Origin: Micrococcus sp.
GTDB lineage: Bacteria > Actinomycetota > Actinomycetes > Actinomycetales > Micrococcaceae
DNA length: 64,000 nt
Reading direction: 5' to 3'
Assembly: GCA_029961105.1 (NCBI GenBank)
Contig: JASBVO010000002.1
Location: 124,001 to 188,000, forward strand
The notes beneath the pieces are model-generated. The model had not been told where the DNA came from. It did not search any database and saw only the letters and a program-made list of their open reading frames with translations. Position 1 is the first letter of the stretch. Each line of letters begins with the position of its first letter. Made by a program: the position numbers and the translations under genes. This document shows positions 1 to 8,557 of this stretch, in pieces.

Positions 1-2
1 GT

Positions 3-770
3 TCCCGCGGGACCTCCGTGATCGTCAACGTCCTGCAGATCGTCCGGTGCTTCACCGTCGACGAGCCGTTGCAGGGCGTCACCGAGATCGCCGCCCAAGT
101 GGGGCTCCACAAGTCCAGCGTGTCGAGGATCCTGGCGACCCTCGAACAGGAACACGTCGTCGAGCGGGATGAGTTCTCCCGCAAGTACCGATTGGGCCTG
201 GGATTGATCGCCGTCGCGGGGCCCCTGCTCGCCAACCTCGACGTCCGGCGCGTTGCCATGGAGGACCTCCAGGTCCTGGCCGAGCGCACGAGGGAGACCG
301 CGGCGCTCGCGATCTGGGACGGCGGGGCCGCGGTGACCGTCGAGCAGATCCCCAGCAGGCGCCAGGTCAAGCACACCTCCGCGCTCGGCAGCCGCTACAC
401 CACGGGCCTGAGCGCCAGCGTCCAGGTACTCCTCGCCGCGCAGGATCCCCAGAGGGTGCGCGACCTGGTGGCGGATGAGGGGATCCGCCTGGACGAATCG
501 ACCGGCGTGGACGCCTACCTGGATCGGCTGGCCACCGTGCGGCGGGAGGGACACGCCGTCAACTTCGGTCTCACCGCGCCGGACGAGGTCGGCATCGCCG
601 CCCCCGTGCACGACCACCGAGGGCACGTCGTCGCAGCGGTCCTCCTGGCCGCTCCCGCCTACCGGATCATGGAGCAGGACGTCCCGGAGCTGGTGGAGTC
701 CTGTCGCGTCGCCGCGCGACGCATCTCGGCCAGGCTCGGCGCAGTGGACGAGGGCCCCGGCGCCGACTGA
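3..770 (+). CDS. IclR-family transcriptional regulator, 5' end outside window
   Basis: The frame is open to the left edge, so the N-terminus is probably cut off; the first in-window start-like codon is GTG at 18. An N-terminal winged HTH (residues about 1-60, with HKSSVSRILATLE as recognition helix) is followed by an IclR effector domain containing GSRYTTGLSASVQVLLA. About 250 aa is visible, the usual family length. It lies next to a GntR regulator and a PrpF/GalD-type isomerase, so it probably controls an aromatic or organic-acid catabolic locus that continues to the left. The effector is unknown. Confidence 0.85.
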   Translation, partial: SRGTSVIVNVLQIVRCFTVDEPLQGVTEIAAQVGLHKSSVSRILATLEQEHVVERDEFSRKYRLGLGLIAVAGPLLANLDVRRVAMEDLQVLAERTRETAALAIWDGGAAVTVEQIPSRRQVKHTSALGSRYTTGLSASVQVLLAAQDPQRVRDLVADEGIRLDESTGVDAYLDRLATVRREGHAVNFGLTAPDEVGIAAPVHDHRGHVVAAVLLAAPAYRIMEQDVPELVESCRVAARRISARLGAVDEGPGAD

Positions 771-797
771 CCGTCCTGCCCCGCCACCACGCCCGGA

Positions 798-1517
798 TCA
801 GTCACGGACCGACTCCTCGATGGCCTTCGCGACCGATGCCAGGTGCTCCCGCATGGCCCGCGCGGCGCCGTCCGGGTCGCGCGCGCAGACCGCCTCGATG
901 ATGGCCAGGTGCTCCGGCAGGGACTGCTGGGAGCGGCCGGGACGGGTGGACAGGCGGTACTGGAAGCGCACGGCCTGGGCCCGCAGCCGGTCGATGGTCG
1001 CCGCGGCCGTGCGCTGGCCGGACAGCCGGATGAGCATGCCGTGCAATTCGGTGTTGCCCCGGGCGTAGGCCGCCTGGTCCCCGTCCCGCACGGCCGCCTC
1101 CATGGCACGCCCGATGGCCCGCAGCTCCTCGGCCTGGTCCTCGGTGATGCGTTCGGCGGCCCGCCCGGCACACAGTGCCTCCAGCGCCGCGCGCACCTCC
1201 ACGATCTCCAGGGCCTCCTCCAGGGGGACCGAGCGCACCCGGGCGCCACGGTTCTGGATGCGCTCCACGAGCCCCTCGACCGTCAGCTCACCCAGCGCGG
1301 TGCGGACGTGTCCGCGGCTGGCACCGTAGGCCTCGGCGAGGTCGGCCTCGACGAGCCGCTGGTTCGGCACCACGTCCCCGGCGGAGATGGCCTCCCGGAT
1401 CCGCGCGGCCACCTCGGAGGCCGTCACCGCCGTCCCGGTCCTGGATCCGGCCGCCACTGGCGCCTCCCCCACTCGTCGGTCATGATGGTCTCGATTGTCA
1501 GCAATTTTGTCACACAT
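798..1517 (-). CDS. GntR-family (FadR/FCD type) transcriptional regulator
   Basis: A 239-aa regulator. The GntR winged HTH lies at about residues 30-95 (RLVEADLAEAYGASRGHVRTAL), followed by an all-helical FCD ligand domain with the expected EVRAALEALCAGRAAER start and His-containing motifs near AYARGNTELHGMLIRLSG. It is divergent from the prpF/galD-like gene 35 bp away, so it probably represses that gene and itself. The first 30 residues are poorly conserved, so a GTG about 30 codons in (VTASEVAARI) could be the real start. Carboxylate effectors are common in the family; the actual ligand is not visible. Confidence 0.85.
   Translation of the reverse strand: MCDKIADNRDHHDRRVGEAPVAAGSRTGTAVTASEVAARIREAISAGDVVPNQRLVEADLAEAYGASRGHVRTALGELTVEGLVERIQNRGARVRSVPLEEALEIVEVRAALEALCAGRAAERITEDQAEELRAIGRAMEAAVRDGDQAAYARGNTELHGMLIRLSGQRTAAATIDRLRAQAVRFQYRLSTRPGRSQQSLPEHLAIIEAVCARDPDGAARAMREHLASVAKAIEESVRD
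1494..1512. promoter_or_regulatory. Possible GntR operator between divergent genes
   Basis: The short divergent gap holds an ATTG-N4-CAAT inverted repeat (1494-1505) and two TTGTCA direct repeats 12 bp apart (1495-1500, 1507-1512). GntR/FCD proteins bind short TTGT-type half-sites near their own promoters. The site overlaps the annotated GntR start, which would favour a start further downstream. Assignment is by inspection only. Confidence 0.35.
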
Positions 1518-1552
1518 CGGACCCGCGCGCTTCCCGGGAGGGAACAGACCTC

Positions 1553-2704
1553 ATGACCACCCGCACCGCTGCGAGCGCAGCCGCCGAGGCCGTCCGGACC
1601 GCCGGTGAGGAGGGAGTGCCCTGCATGGTCATGCGGGGCGGGACCTCCAAGGGCCTCTACTTCCTGGCCGAGGACCTGCCCGCGGACCGCACCGCTCGTG
1701 ATGCGCTGCTGTTGCGCCTGATGGGCTCCCCCGATACCCGGCAGATCGACGGCTTGGGCGGGGCACACCCGCTGACCAGCAAGGTCGCCGTGGTCTCCGC
1801 CCGGCCCGGAGGCGGCGTGGACTACCTCTTCCTGCAGGTCTCCGTCGACGAGGCGACCGTCTCGGACCGGCAGAACTGCGGCAACATCCTCGCCGGGGTG
1901 GGTCCCTTCGCCATCGAGCGCGGCCTGGTGCCCGCCCAGGAGGGGACGACGTCGGTACTCATCCACATGCTCAACACCGGTTCCGAGGCGCTCGCCACGG
2001 TCTCGACGCCGGGCCGGAAGGTCACCTACGCCGGGGACGCGGCGATCGCCGGAGTTCCCGGTACCGCGTCCCCCGTGGTCCTGGACTACCGCGGCACCGC
2101 CGGTTCCAGCTGTGGCGCCCTGTTCCCCACCGGCAATCGCCGCGATGAGTTCGCCGGCGTGGAGGTGACCTGCGTGGACAACGGGATGCCCGTCGTCGTG
2201 GTGGATGCCGCCGCCCTCGGCGTGACCGGCACCGAGTCCCCCGCCGAGCTGGAGGCCGACGCCCGGCTGTGCGCGGCGGTGGAGGCGGTCCGGCTCGAGG
2301 CCGGGGCCGCGATGGGCCTGGGGGACGTCACCGACGCCACGGTGCCCAAGGTGTGCCTGGTGTCCCCGGCCCGCAGCGGCGGCACCTTCGGTACCCGCTG
2401 CTTCATCCCCAAGCGGGTCCACGAGGCGATCGGCGTGTTCGCCGGCGCCTCCGCCGCGGTGGCGTGGGCGGTACCCGGCACGGTGATCGCGGAACTGGCC
2501 GGGGACCACGGCAGTGATGGGATCCGGGTTGAGCACCCCACCGGCCACACCGACCTGGTGGTGTCCGTGGAGGTGGACCGGGAGACGGCCGGTCAGGACG
2601 AGCCGGCAGATGGACCGCCACATCAGTCCCCCGCACCGCGGGTCCTCGTCACCGGCAGCGTCCGCACGGCCCGCAAGCTGATGGACGGGCTGGCCTTCGC
2701 CTGA
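1553..2704 (+). CDS. PrpF-family isomerase (4-oxalomesaconate tautomerase / 2-methylaconitate isomerase type)
   Basis: A 383-aa protein of the PrpF/GalD family, which moves a double bond in tricarboxylate-like substrates through a diaminopimelate-epimerase-like fold. The family signature MRGGTSKG is at residues about 25-32, and the paired-domain Cys-containing motif DRQNCGNILAGVGPFAIE lies near 105-122. A GGGAGGGA ribosome site at 1536-1543 fixes the ATG at 1553. Family members act in gallate/protocatechuate 4,5-cleavage (GalD) or in the methylcitrate cycle (PrpF). With two catabolic regulators beside it and no prpC/prpD visible, the aromatic role is somewhat more likely, but the left neighbours are outside the window. 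Confidence 0.82.
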   Translation: MTTRTAASAAAEAVRTAGEEGVPCMVMRGGTSKGLYFLAEDLPADRTARDALLLRLMGSPDTRQIDGLGGAHPLTSKVAVVSARPGGGVDYLFLQVSVDEATVSDRQNCGNILAGVGPFAIERGLVPAQEGTTSVLIHMLNTGSEALATVSTPGRKVTYAGDAAIAGVPGTASPVVLDYRGTAGSSCGALFPTGNRRDEFAGVEVTCVDNGMPVVVVDAAALGVTGTESPAELEADARLCAAVEAVRLEAGAAMGLGDVTDATVPKVCLVSPARSGGTFGTRCFIPKRVHEAIGVFAGASAAVAWAVPGTVIAELAGDHGSDGIRVEHPTGHTDLVVSVEVDRETAGQDEPADGPPHQSPAPRVLVTGSVRTARKLMDGLAFA

Positions 2705-2718
2705 GCGTCCCCGGCCGG

Positions 2719-3342
2719 TCAGGCCGCGAAGTAGCGGTCCTCCCGGCTCATCAGCCGGTCCCGGCGCCGCCGGCGGAGCACCCACCGGCCCAGCAGCCAC
2801 AGCCCGGCCAGGACGATGACCAGCAGGACCACCACGACCACGGGCAGGAACACCGCCGTCAGGGCCAGCAGCGTGGACGCGGTGTCCTCCGCCGTGGACA
2901 GCACCGGAGCGGCGGCACCCGCGGTGACCGTGTTCGCACTGGCCCGGGTGGTGGCCTTGAACAGGTGCACCAGCAGGGCCAGCGCCGCACCGATCACCAC
3001 CGGAACCCACGCCTCGCCGGCGAACAGTGCGGCCGGGTCCTGCACGGTGACCGTCTCCGTCCCGACCCCCGAGGCGAAGGTGATGCCGCCGGCGGCGGGC
3101 CGGATGACGGTCTGCACGGCGTCGTTGACGCTGTCCAGCACGGGGATCTTGTCCGCCACCACCTCCAGCACGAGCAGCGCGGCGATGATCCACAGGGTGG
3201 CGTCATGGGACAGCCATTGCCAGGCGCTCGGCAGCTCCACCAGGGACGTGAAGCGGTCCAGCAGCCCGAGCACGAGCATGGGGATGTACGCGTTGAGCCC
3301 GGCGGCCGTGGCCAGTCCGGACCCCGTCAAGATCTCGAGCAT
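2719..3342 (-). CDS. DUF4126 domain membrane protein
   Basis: A 207-aa protein. It begins MLEILTGSGLATAAGLNAYIP, the characteristic N-terminus of DUF4126 proteins, followed by an amphipathic region with WIIAALLVLEVVADKIPVLD and a strongly hydrophobic C-terminal helix (about 160-188) ending in an Arg-rich tail. Three or four membrane segments are likely. Start choice: a GGAGGG ribosome site lies just upstream on the minus strand; the frame stays open much further upstream, but that part has no family similarity. The function of DUF4126 is unknown. It converges with the prpF-like gene 14 bp away. Confidence 0.8.
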   Translation of the reverse strand: MLEILTGSGLATAAGLNAYIPMLVLGLLDRFTSLVELPSAWQWLSHDATLWIIAALLVLEVVADKIPVLDSVNDAVQTVIRPAAGGITFASGVGTETVTVQDPAALFAGEAWVPVVIGAALALLVHLFKATTRASANTVTAGAAAPVLSTAEDTASTLLALTAVFLPVVVVVLLVIVLAGLWLLGRWVLRRRRRDRLMSREDRYFAA

Positions 3343-3510
3343 GACTGCCCTCCGGTCGGTGTGATGCGCGGCCGGTCCGGCCGCGACTGGGGTACGACGA
3401 CGCGCCGCCCGCGGATCGCCCCGGCCGACGTCGCCGTCTGACGTCACGCACCGGCCCCGACGGTAGACTGGCACGGCCCGCGCGCCCCCTGCCAGTTCTG
3501 GAGCCACCCC

Positions 3511-4029
3511 ATGACGACCCCCATCCCGGTCAAGCCGAGTCGCCGCCGGCGGTCCACGGTCCCCGCCGGGTCCCGCCCGCGCCTGAAGATGTCCCTGTAC
3601 GGGTTCCTGGTCGCCTGGCTGGTGCCGAACCTGCTGATGGCCGGCATCGTCCTGGTCCTCACCCTGGTCCCGGCCCTGCAGGCCTATGGCTCGCTCACTC
3701 CGCTGCTGAGCATCGTGGGGCTGGCCGGCATGGTCATCGGCCTGCCGCTGTGCCTGCTGGTCAACTGGCTGTTCCGGTTCAAGCTCAACCAGTGGATCCA
3801 CGTGCTGGGCTATGCGCTGGTCGGCATGCTCTACGGCCTGGCCGTGCTGTTCGCCGGGGTCGGCGGACTGGTGCCCATGCTCATCCCGGTGGTCGGCTTC
3901 CCGGCGGCCGTCCTGATGGCCCTGGGCCGGACCCTGGCCCGCCCCCTGGTCACCGTGGTCCGCCCCGGTGACGACGCCGGCCCGGAACCTGCCGCGGGCA
4001 CCGCGGCAGGCTCCTCCCCCGCGAACTGA
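3511..4029 (+). CDS. Small integral membrane protein, function unknown
   Basis: A 172-aa protein I do not recognise. A basic N-terminus (SRRRRS) precedes four hydrophobic segments at about 29-52, 62-84, 93-115 and 118-138, and the tail is Ala/Gly/Pro-rich and probably cytoplasmic. A weak GGAG lies 8-12 nt before the ATG. It stands alone between the divergent DUF4126 gene and the kinase gene that follows in the same direction after 60 bp. No catalytic motif is visible. Confidence 0.65.
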   Translation: MTTPIPVKPSRRRRSTVPAGSRPRLKMSLYGFLVAWLVPNLLMAGIVLVLTLVPALQAYGSLTPLLSIVGLAGMVIGLPLCLLVNWLFRFKLNQWIHVLGYALVGMLYGLAVLFAGVGGLVPMLIPVVGFPAAVLMALGRTLARPLVTVVRPGDDAGPEPAAGTAAGSSPAN

Positions 4030-4085
4030 CGCCACCGCCCTGCAACCGCCCGAGCCTCGCGACGTGCGGCCATCCGAACGGGGCT

Positions 4086-4091
4086 TAACAT
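4086..4091 (+). promoter_or_regulatory. Probable -10 (TAACAT) for a leaderless kinase mRNA
   Basis: TAACAT ends 7 nt before the ATG at 4099 and no ribosome site is present, so transcription and translation probably start together. No clear -35 box is seen. The upstream ATG at 4090 lies inside the -10 box and is therefore unlikely to be the start. Confidence 0.45.
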
Positions 4092-4098
4092 GGTGCGC

Positions 4099-4935
4099 AT
4101 GCCCACGACTGACCAGTACGACGTCCGCAGCCCCGCCCTCGCCCTGACGATCGCCGGCTCCGAGGCCACCGGCGGCGCCGGCGCCCAGGCCGACCTCAAG
4201 ACGTTCCAGGAACTCGGTGCCTTCGGCATGGTGGCGCTGACCTGCATCGTGGCGTTCGATCCGCAGGACGACTGGAACCACCGGTTCGTCCCCGTGGAGC
4301 CTGACGTCATCGCGCACCAGCTGCAGGCGATCCAGGCCGACTACGCGGGGCAGCTGAAGACCACCAAGCTCGGCATGATGGGCTCCCCTGCCACCATCTC
4401 CACCGTGGCGGCCGCCCTGAAGAGCCAGGACTGGGACCACGTCGTCCTGGACCCGGTGCTGATCTGCAAGGGCCAGGAGCCCGGCCACGCCCTGGACACC
4501 GACCAGGCCCTCAAGGCCGAGCTGCTGCCGCTGGCCACCTTCACCACGCCGAACCACTTCGAGTCGGAGCAGCTCTCCGGGATGGTCATCGAGTCGCTGG
4601 AGGACCTGAAGGTCGCCGCCCAGCGCATCCACGAGGCCTCGGGTGCCACCGTGCTGGCCAAGGGTGGCGTCCGCCTCACCGGGCCCGACGCCGTCGACGT
4701 CTACTACGACGGCCAGACCCTCGAGGTTCTGTCCGCCCCCAAGATCGGCGAGCACGCGGTCTCCGGGGCCGGCTGCTCGCTGGCGGCGGCCGTGACGGCG
4801 GAACTCGCCAAGGGCGCCTCCCCCCTGGACGCCGCCCGCCGCGCCAAGGAGTTCGTCACCGAGGGCATCCGCCAGCGCGTGGCCGGCAACACCCCGTTCG
4901 CCGCCCTCTGGCAGGGCGGCCTGCGCCACGCCTGA
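4099..4935 (+). CDS. pdxK: PdxK/ThiD-type pyridoxine (or hydroxymethylpyrimidine) kinase
   Basis: A 278-aa ribokinase-superfamily kinase that phosphorylates pyridoxine/pyridoxal or hydroxymethylpyrimidine in the cytoplasm. The N-terminal LTIAGSEATGGAGAQADLKTF and following AFGMVALTCIVAFDP closely resemble the Bacillus-type PdxK of the ThiD family. The anion-hole and catalytic motif is SGAGCSLAAAVTAELAKGA near residues 220-238. Like the Bacillus protein it keeps a Cys next to the GAG motif, which favours vitamin B6 salvage over thiamine synthesis. No other thiamine or B6 gene is nearby. Confidence 0.8.
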   Translation: MPTTDQYDVRSPALALTIAGSEATGGAGAQADLKTFQELGAFGMVALTCIVAFDPQDDWNHRFVPVEPDVIAHQLQAIQADYAGQLKTTKLGMMGSPATISTVAAALKSQDWDHVVLDPVLICKGQEPGHALDTDQALKAELLPLATFTTPNHFESEQLSGMVIESLEDLKVAAQRIHEASGATVLAKGGVRLTGPDAVDVYYDGQTLEVLSAPKIGEHAVSGAGCSLAAAVTAELAKGASPLDAARRAKEFVTEGIRQRVAGNTPFAALWQGGLRHA

Positions 4936-4980
4936 TCGCCGGGGGAATATTGCCGGGCCGGTGCGGGGTTATGCCCGGTC

Positions 4981-5718
4981 GTGAAGATCGAGATATTTTC
5001 TGACGTCGCCTGTCCCTGGTGCTTCATCGGCAAGCGCCGCTTCGAGAAGGCTTTGGAGTCCTTCGAGCACCGTGACCAGGTCGAGGTGGAGTGGAAGAGC
5101 TACCAACTGGACCCCTCCCTGCCCGAGCACGATGACCGCCATGAGGTCGACTACCTCGCCCAGACCAAGGGCATGCCGCGTGAGCAGGTGACCCAGATGC
5201 TCGCCCACGTCACCGAACAGGCCCGCGGTGAGGGACTGTCCTATGACCTCGACAGTCTCGTGGTGGCGAACTCGTGGAAGGCCCACCGCGTCATCCAGCG
5301 CGCCAAGGCCGAGTCGCTGCAAACCGCGGAGTCCTTGGAGGAGCAGCTGTTCCGGGCCCACTTCGAGCAGGGCCTGGACATCGGCGATGAGCAGGTGCTG
5401 GTCCAGCTGGGCGCCGCCGCCGGCATGACGGAGGACCAGGTCCGCCAGGCACTGGACGAAGACCGCTGGGAGACCGCCGTGAAGCAGGACCTCGCCACGG
5501 CGCAGGCGCTCGGCGTCACCGGCGTCCCGTTCTTCGTCCTGGGCCGCAAGTACGGCATCTCCGGAGCCCAGCCCGCCGAGCTGTTCGCCCAGGCCCTGCA
5601 GCAGGCCTGGTCCGAGTTCCAGCCGCTGCAGATGGTGCAGCCCGTGGCCACCGGGGCCGGCGCAACCGCCGGCACCGGCCTGAACGGCCAGGCCTGCGGC
5701 CCCGAGGGCTGCGACTGA
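4981..5718 (+). CDS. DsbA/FrnE-family thiol oxidoreductase
   Basis: A 245-aa cytoplasmic thioredoxin-fold protein of the DsbA/2-hydroxychromene-2-carboxylate isomerase superfamily. The redox motif CPWC is at residues 11-14 (FSDVACPWCFIGKRRFE), the helical insertion spans about 60-150, and the cis-Pro motif GVTGVPFFV lies near 178. The tail ends CGPEGCD, a second Cys pair often seen in FrnE-like proteins. The start is GTG at 4981 with no ribosome site; a TATGCC sequence just upstream would fit a leaderless start. A role in disulfide chemistry or oxidative stress is plausible; the substrate is unknown. Confidence 0.85.
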   Translation: MKIEIFSDVACPWCFIGKRRFEKALESFEHRDQVEVEWKSYQLDPSLPEHDDRHEVDYLAQTKGMPREQVTQMLAHVTEQARGEGLSYDLDSLVVANSWKAHRVIQRAKAESLQTAESLEEQLFRAHFEQGLDIGDEQVLVQLGAAAGMTEDQVRQALDEDRWETAVKQDLATAQALGVTGVPFFVLGRKYGISGAQPAELFAQALQQAWSEFQPLQMVQPVATGAGATAGTGLNGQACGPEGCD

Positions 5719-5724
5719 TCTGCC

Positions 5725-5774
5725 GTGACACGTTTTCTGCTCTTCCTGGGCAGGGAAGCGCAGAAACGTGTCAC
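5725..5774. terminator. Stem-loop between convergent genes
   Basis: GTGACACGTTT at 5725-5735 pairs with AAACGTGTCAC at 5764-5774. The stem extends through CTGC/GCAG after a one-base bulge, around a purine/pyrimidine loop. It sits 7 bp after the FrnE stop and 12 bp after the stop of the convergent MFS gene, so it probably ends both transcripts. Confidence 0.65.
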
Positions 5775-5786
5775 CGCGTTGCGACG

Positions 5787-7031
5787 TCAGCCGCGGTGGC
5801 GGAAGTCCAGTCCCAGCCGCCGGGTGGACAGGAAACGCCCGGCCAGCAGGACCCCGAGCAGGGTGGCCGCTCCGGTCATGGTCCAGGAGTAGTGCCAGCT
5901 GCCGGCCGCGGTGGCGATGGCCGCGAGGATGATCGGACCGACGAAGTTGGCTCCGTTGTAGATCTGCACCATCAGGCCCACCACCGCGGCCGGGGAGCCG
6001 TCGGACGGGGCGATGTCCACGGCGATCCGGTTCAGGGAGGCCGGGATCAGGGCGCCGACCCCGGAGAACAGGGCGACGGCGACGATCTGGACGGCCAACC
6101 CGCCGGGGACACCGGTCCAGTCCGGGGCGAAGGTGATCACGGAGCTCACGCCCATCGTGATGAGGCCGATGAGGATCAGCCGCCGCATCGGGATCCCCTG
6201 CTGGTGCAGCCGTCCGGTCACGATGTTGCCCACGCCGTTCAGGCCGCCGACGATGGCGGTGACGATGCCCGGCCACAGTCCGCCGACGCCCGCCTCGTCG
6301 AAGATGGTGGGCAGGAAGCCGATCACCGAGCCCCACTGCAGGGTGTAACAGGCGAAGACGACGCCGGCGATCCAGGGCGTCGGGGTCTTCACGGTGGCCA
6401 GCACCCGGCGGGCGGCCAGCCCCACATGGGAATTCCGGCCGGCCGGTGGCGGCGCGACGAACCTCAGCAGCAGGGGAATCGTCACGGCGGTGATCACCGC
6501 CATGGCGACCCACCAGACCTGCCAGCTCACGGCGGTCAGCAGCAGCGTCGAGGCCAGGACCGCCAGGAAGGTGGCGATGCCCTGGAAGGCGCCCCACCAG
6601 CCCATCGCGATGTTCGCGTGCGCCGGATGTGCCGTGAGCCGGATCAGCGGCGGTGCGACCACCGTGGCCATGAGGAAGCCCACGCCCTCCAGCGCGCGGG
6701 TGGCCATGAGGAACCCGGTGGAGTCCGCGAAGGCCCCCGCCAACGACCCGATGGTCAGCAGGGTCATGCCGATCACCAGGGTCCGCCGCAGCCCGATCAC
6801 CTCAGAGAACAGCGAGACCCCCAGGCCGAGCAGCATGGAGCCGACCTGGACGATCCCCAACAGCACGCCGGACTCCACCAGGGTCATGCCCAGGTCACGC
6901 TGGATGTAGGACAGGGCCTCCGGCACCTTCCAGACGTGCATGGCCGCGGCCACGCCGGCGATGACGATGGGAACCCAGGAGGAGCGTGCGCGGGCCGAAT
7001 ATCCGGCGGACGCGCCAGATGCGGCGTTCAT
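5787..7031 (-). CDS. MFS transporter (CynX/NimT-like)
   Basis: A 414-aa major facilitator with 12 predicted membrane helices. The loop 2-3 signature is present as FSEVIGLRRTLVIG, and RALEGVGFLMATVV matches helix 4 of the CynX/NimT-like group. I chose the ATG at 7031 because a TAAAGT -10-like hexamer lies 7 nt before it and no ribosome site precedes it; a GTG three codons upstream is the alternative. It is convergent with the FrnE gene and has no catabolic partner next to it, so the substrate cannot be predicted. Confidence 0.85.
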   Translation of the reverse strand: MNAASGASAGYSARARSSWVPIVIAGVAAAMHVWKVPEALSYIQRDLGMTLVESGVLLGIVQVGSMLLGLGVSLFSEVIGLRRTLVIGMTLLTIGSLAGAFADSTGFLMATRALEGVGFLMATVVAPPLIRLTAHPAHANIAMGWWGAFQGIATFLAVLASTLLLTAVSWQVWWVAMAVITAVTIPLLLRFVAPPPAGRNSHVGLAARRVLATVKTPTPWIAGVVFACYTLQWGSVIGFLPTIFDEAGVGGLWPGIVTAIVGGLNGVGNIVTGRLHQQGIPMRRLILIGLITMGVSSVITFAPDWTGVPGGLAVQIVAVALFSGVGALIPASLNRIAVDIAPSDGSPAAVVGLMVQIYNGANFVGPIILAAIATAAGSWHYSWTMTGAATLLGVLLAGRFLSTRRLGLDFRHRG

Positions 7032-7138
7032 TCCAGCCACTTTAACGCGAGGCCTCGATGGGCTGGCCTCATCCCCACGCCACCCGGCGCGCCTCGCGGC
7101 ACGAGGGGGCTAGGCAGGGCATGGTGTGCGTTAAACAC

Positions 7139-7171
7139 CTGAGAGGCGGTGGCTAAGCCACCGCCTCTCAG
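7139..7171. repeat. 33-bp near-perfect palindrome in an intergenic region
   Basis: Two 16-bp arms (7139-7154 and 7156-7171) are exact reverse complements around a single central A. It lies in the 299-bp gap between the MFS start and the histidine kinase stop. There is no T-run on either side. It could be a terminator for the kinase operon, though it is 160 bp past that stop, or a dispersed palindromic element. No gene is visible in the rest of the gap. Confidence 0.6.
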
Positions 7172-7330
7172 CGGATGTAGGTAAGTGGGCCCGTATCCCC
7201 CCGGGCTGATTCCACCGTCCTGATCCGTGTGCACCGTCTCATGGGGCTCCTTTAGGCTAGCCGTGGGCCTTACAGGGCCGCCATTAGACCTTTGGACAGT
7301 CTTTCGGCACTCATTGTGATCTAGCTCACA

Positions 7331-8545
7331 TCACGCGGGGGTCTCTTGGAGGGGAACCTCGGCCCTCACGCGCCACCAGTTGCCGTCGCGCACGGAACTC
7401 ATCGTCCCGCCGAACGCATCCACTCGGTCGCGCATACCGATCAGGCCACTGCCGGACGAGTTCCAGCCCGCTCGGGCGGAAGTCCCCCGGACGGGAAGCG
7501 TGTTGTCCACCGCGAGTTCCAGCAGCCCGTCATGGGCACACACCCGGATCTCGCACCGGCCACCCTCGGCAGCGTGCTTGGCCACGTTCGTCACCGCCTC
7601 CTGCAGCACACGATAGAGGGCCGTCTCCACGCTCTGCGGGATATCCTCATCGAACCCGTCCGTGGTGACCTGCGTCTCGATGCCCAGTCCCTCGAGCATG
7701 CGGCCGAACTTCACCGCGCCGTACTCCAGGTCGAGGGCGGCCGCGCCGTCACCGAGCTCGATCTGCGCGGCCTCCTGGTCTCCCGTCACGAGGCCCTCGG
7801 CCTGGAGCAGGGACAGCATGCGCCGCAGGTCCGCCAGCGCCTCCGTGGCCGAATGGCCCACCACCTCCACGGCCTGACGAGCGGCCTCGTCCGTTCCCGC
7901 GTACTGTGCCGCCCGCGTCTGCATGGAGATGATGGTCAGGTTGTGGGCCACGATGTCGTGCAGGTCGCGGGCCAGGGACTTCCGCTCATCCTCTGCCGCC
8001 CGCGCGGCACGTTTGGTGGCCTCTGCGACACGGAGCTGGTCCTGACGGCGCCGATCCACCATGACTCCGATGAAGTTGCCGATGCTCCACGCCACAGCGA
8101 TCAGAATCAGTGCCATCCACATGGCGTCGGCACTGTCGGGCAAGGACAGTGGAATGAAGAAAGCCCACAACAGCCCTGTCCCCAGCGCGGCGAGACTGAA
8201 CCAGCGTGTCGCCGTTGCGGCGACGAACCCCAGCATCACCGGAAAGGCCATCATCATCAGGGCGAGGGCCTCGAGGAGATGACTGGCAATGAGCGCGGGG
8301 ATCATCGCGATGAAGGCGAACGTGGATCTCGTCCACAGGATGTAGAACGACAGGCTCGCCAAGATGACGACCAAGGTGTCCGCCGCATCGATACGGGTGT
8401 CGTCGACCGCGTTGATCAGCAGGTCGGACACCATGGACGCTGTGGCCGCCAACGAGATGATGACGAGGGGAGCACGACCCAAAGGCCGCGAAGACCAGAA
8501 ACCGGCCGACCCCACGGGGGAGTCGGCCGGCATCGAGTTACTCAT
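7331..8545 (-). CDS. Sensor histidine kinase (NarL/LiaS-DesK type), six-helix membrane sensor
   Basis: A 404-aa kinase. The N-terminal half (about 23-163) has roughly six membrane helices with very short loops and no extracytoplasmic sensor domain. The HisKA_3 dimerisation domain carries SLARDLHD with the phosphorylated His at 196, and the ATPase domain shows the N-box LQEAVTNVAKHA and the G-box SGSGLIGMRDRV. The upstream, co-directional gene 12 bp away encodes a small exported peptide; the response-regulator gene is divergent. A polytopic membrane sensor beside a secreted-peptide gene recalls AgrC-type peptide-sensing kinases, but that link is an inference. Confidence 0.9.
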   Translation of the reverse strand: MSNSMPADSPVGSAGFWSSRPLGRAPLVIISLAATASMVSDLLINAVDDTRIDAADTLVVILASLSFYILWTRSTFAFIAMIPALIASHLLEALALMMMAFPVMLGFVAATATRWFSLAALGTGLLWAFFIPLSLPDSADAMWMALILIAVAWSIGNFIGVMVDRRRQDQLRVAEATKRAARAAEDERKSLARDLHDIVAHNLTIISMQTRAAQYAGTDEAARQAVEVVGHSATEALADLRRMLSLLQAEGLVTGDQEAAQIELGDGAAALDLEYGAVKFGRMLEGLGIETQVTTDGFDEDIPQSVETALYRVLQEAVTNVAKHAAEGGRCEIRVCAHDGLLELAVDNTLPVRGTSARAGWNSSGSGLIGMRDRVDAFGGTMSSVRDGNWWRVRAEVPLQETPA

Positions 8546-8557
8546 GACAGAAATCGG

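Noticed and set aside
3343-4929. Upstream continuation of the DUF4126 frame (about 530 more codons)
   Set aside because: It overlaps two real plus-strand genes, is low-complexity, and a good ribosome site lies right before the family-typical start at 3342.
7028-7234. A 68-codon minus-strand ORF upstream of the MFS gene
   Set aside because: No ribosome site, no recognisable features, and it spans the 33-bp palindrome.
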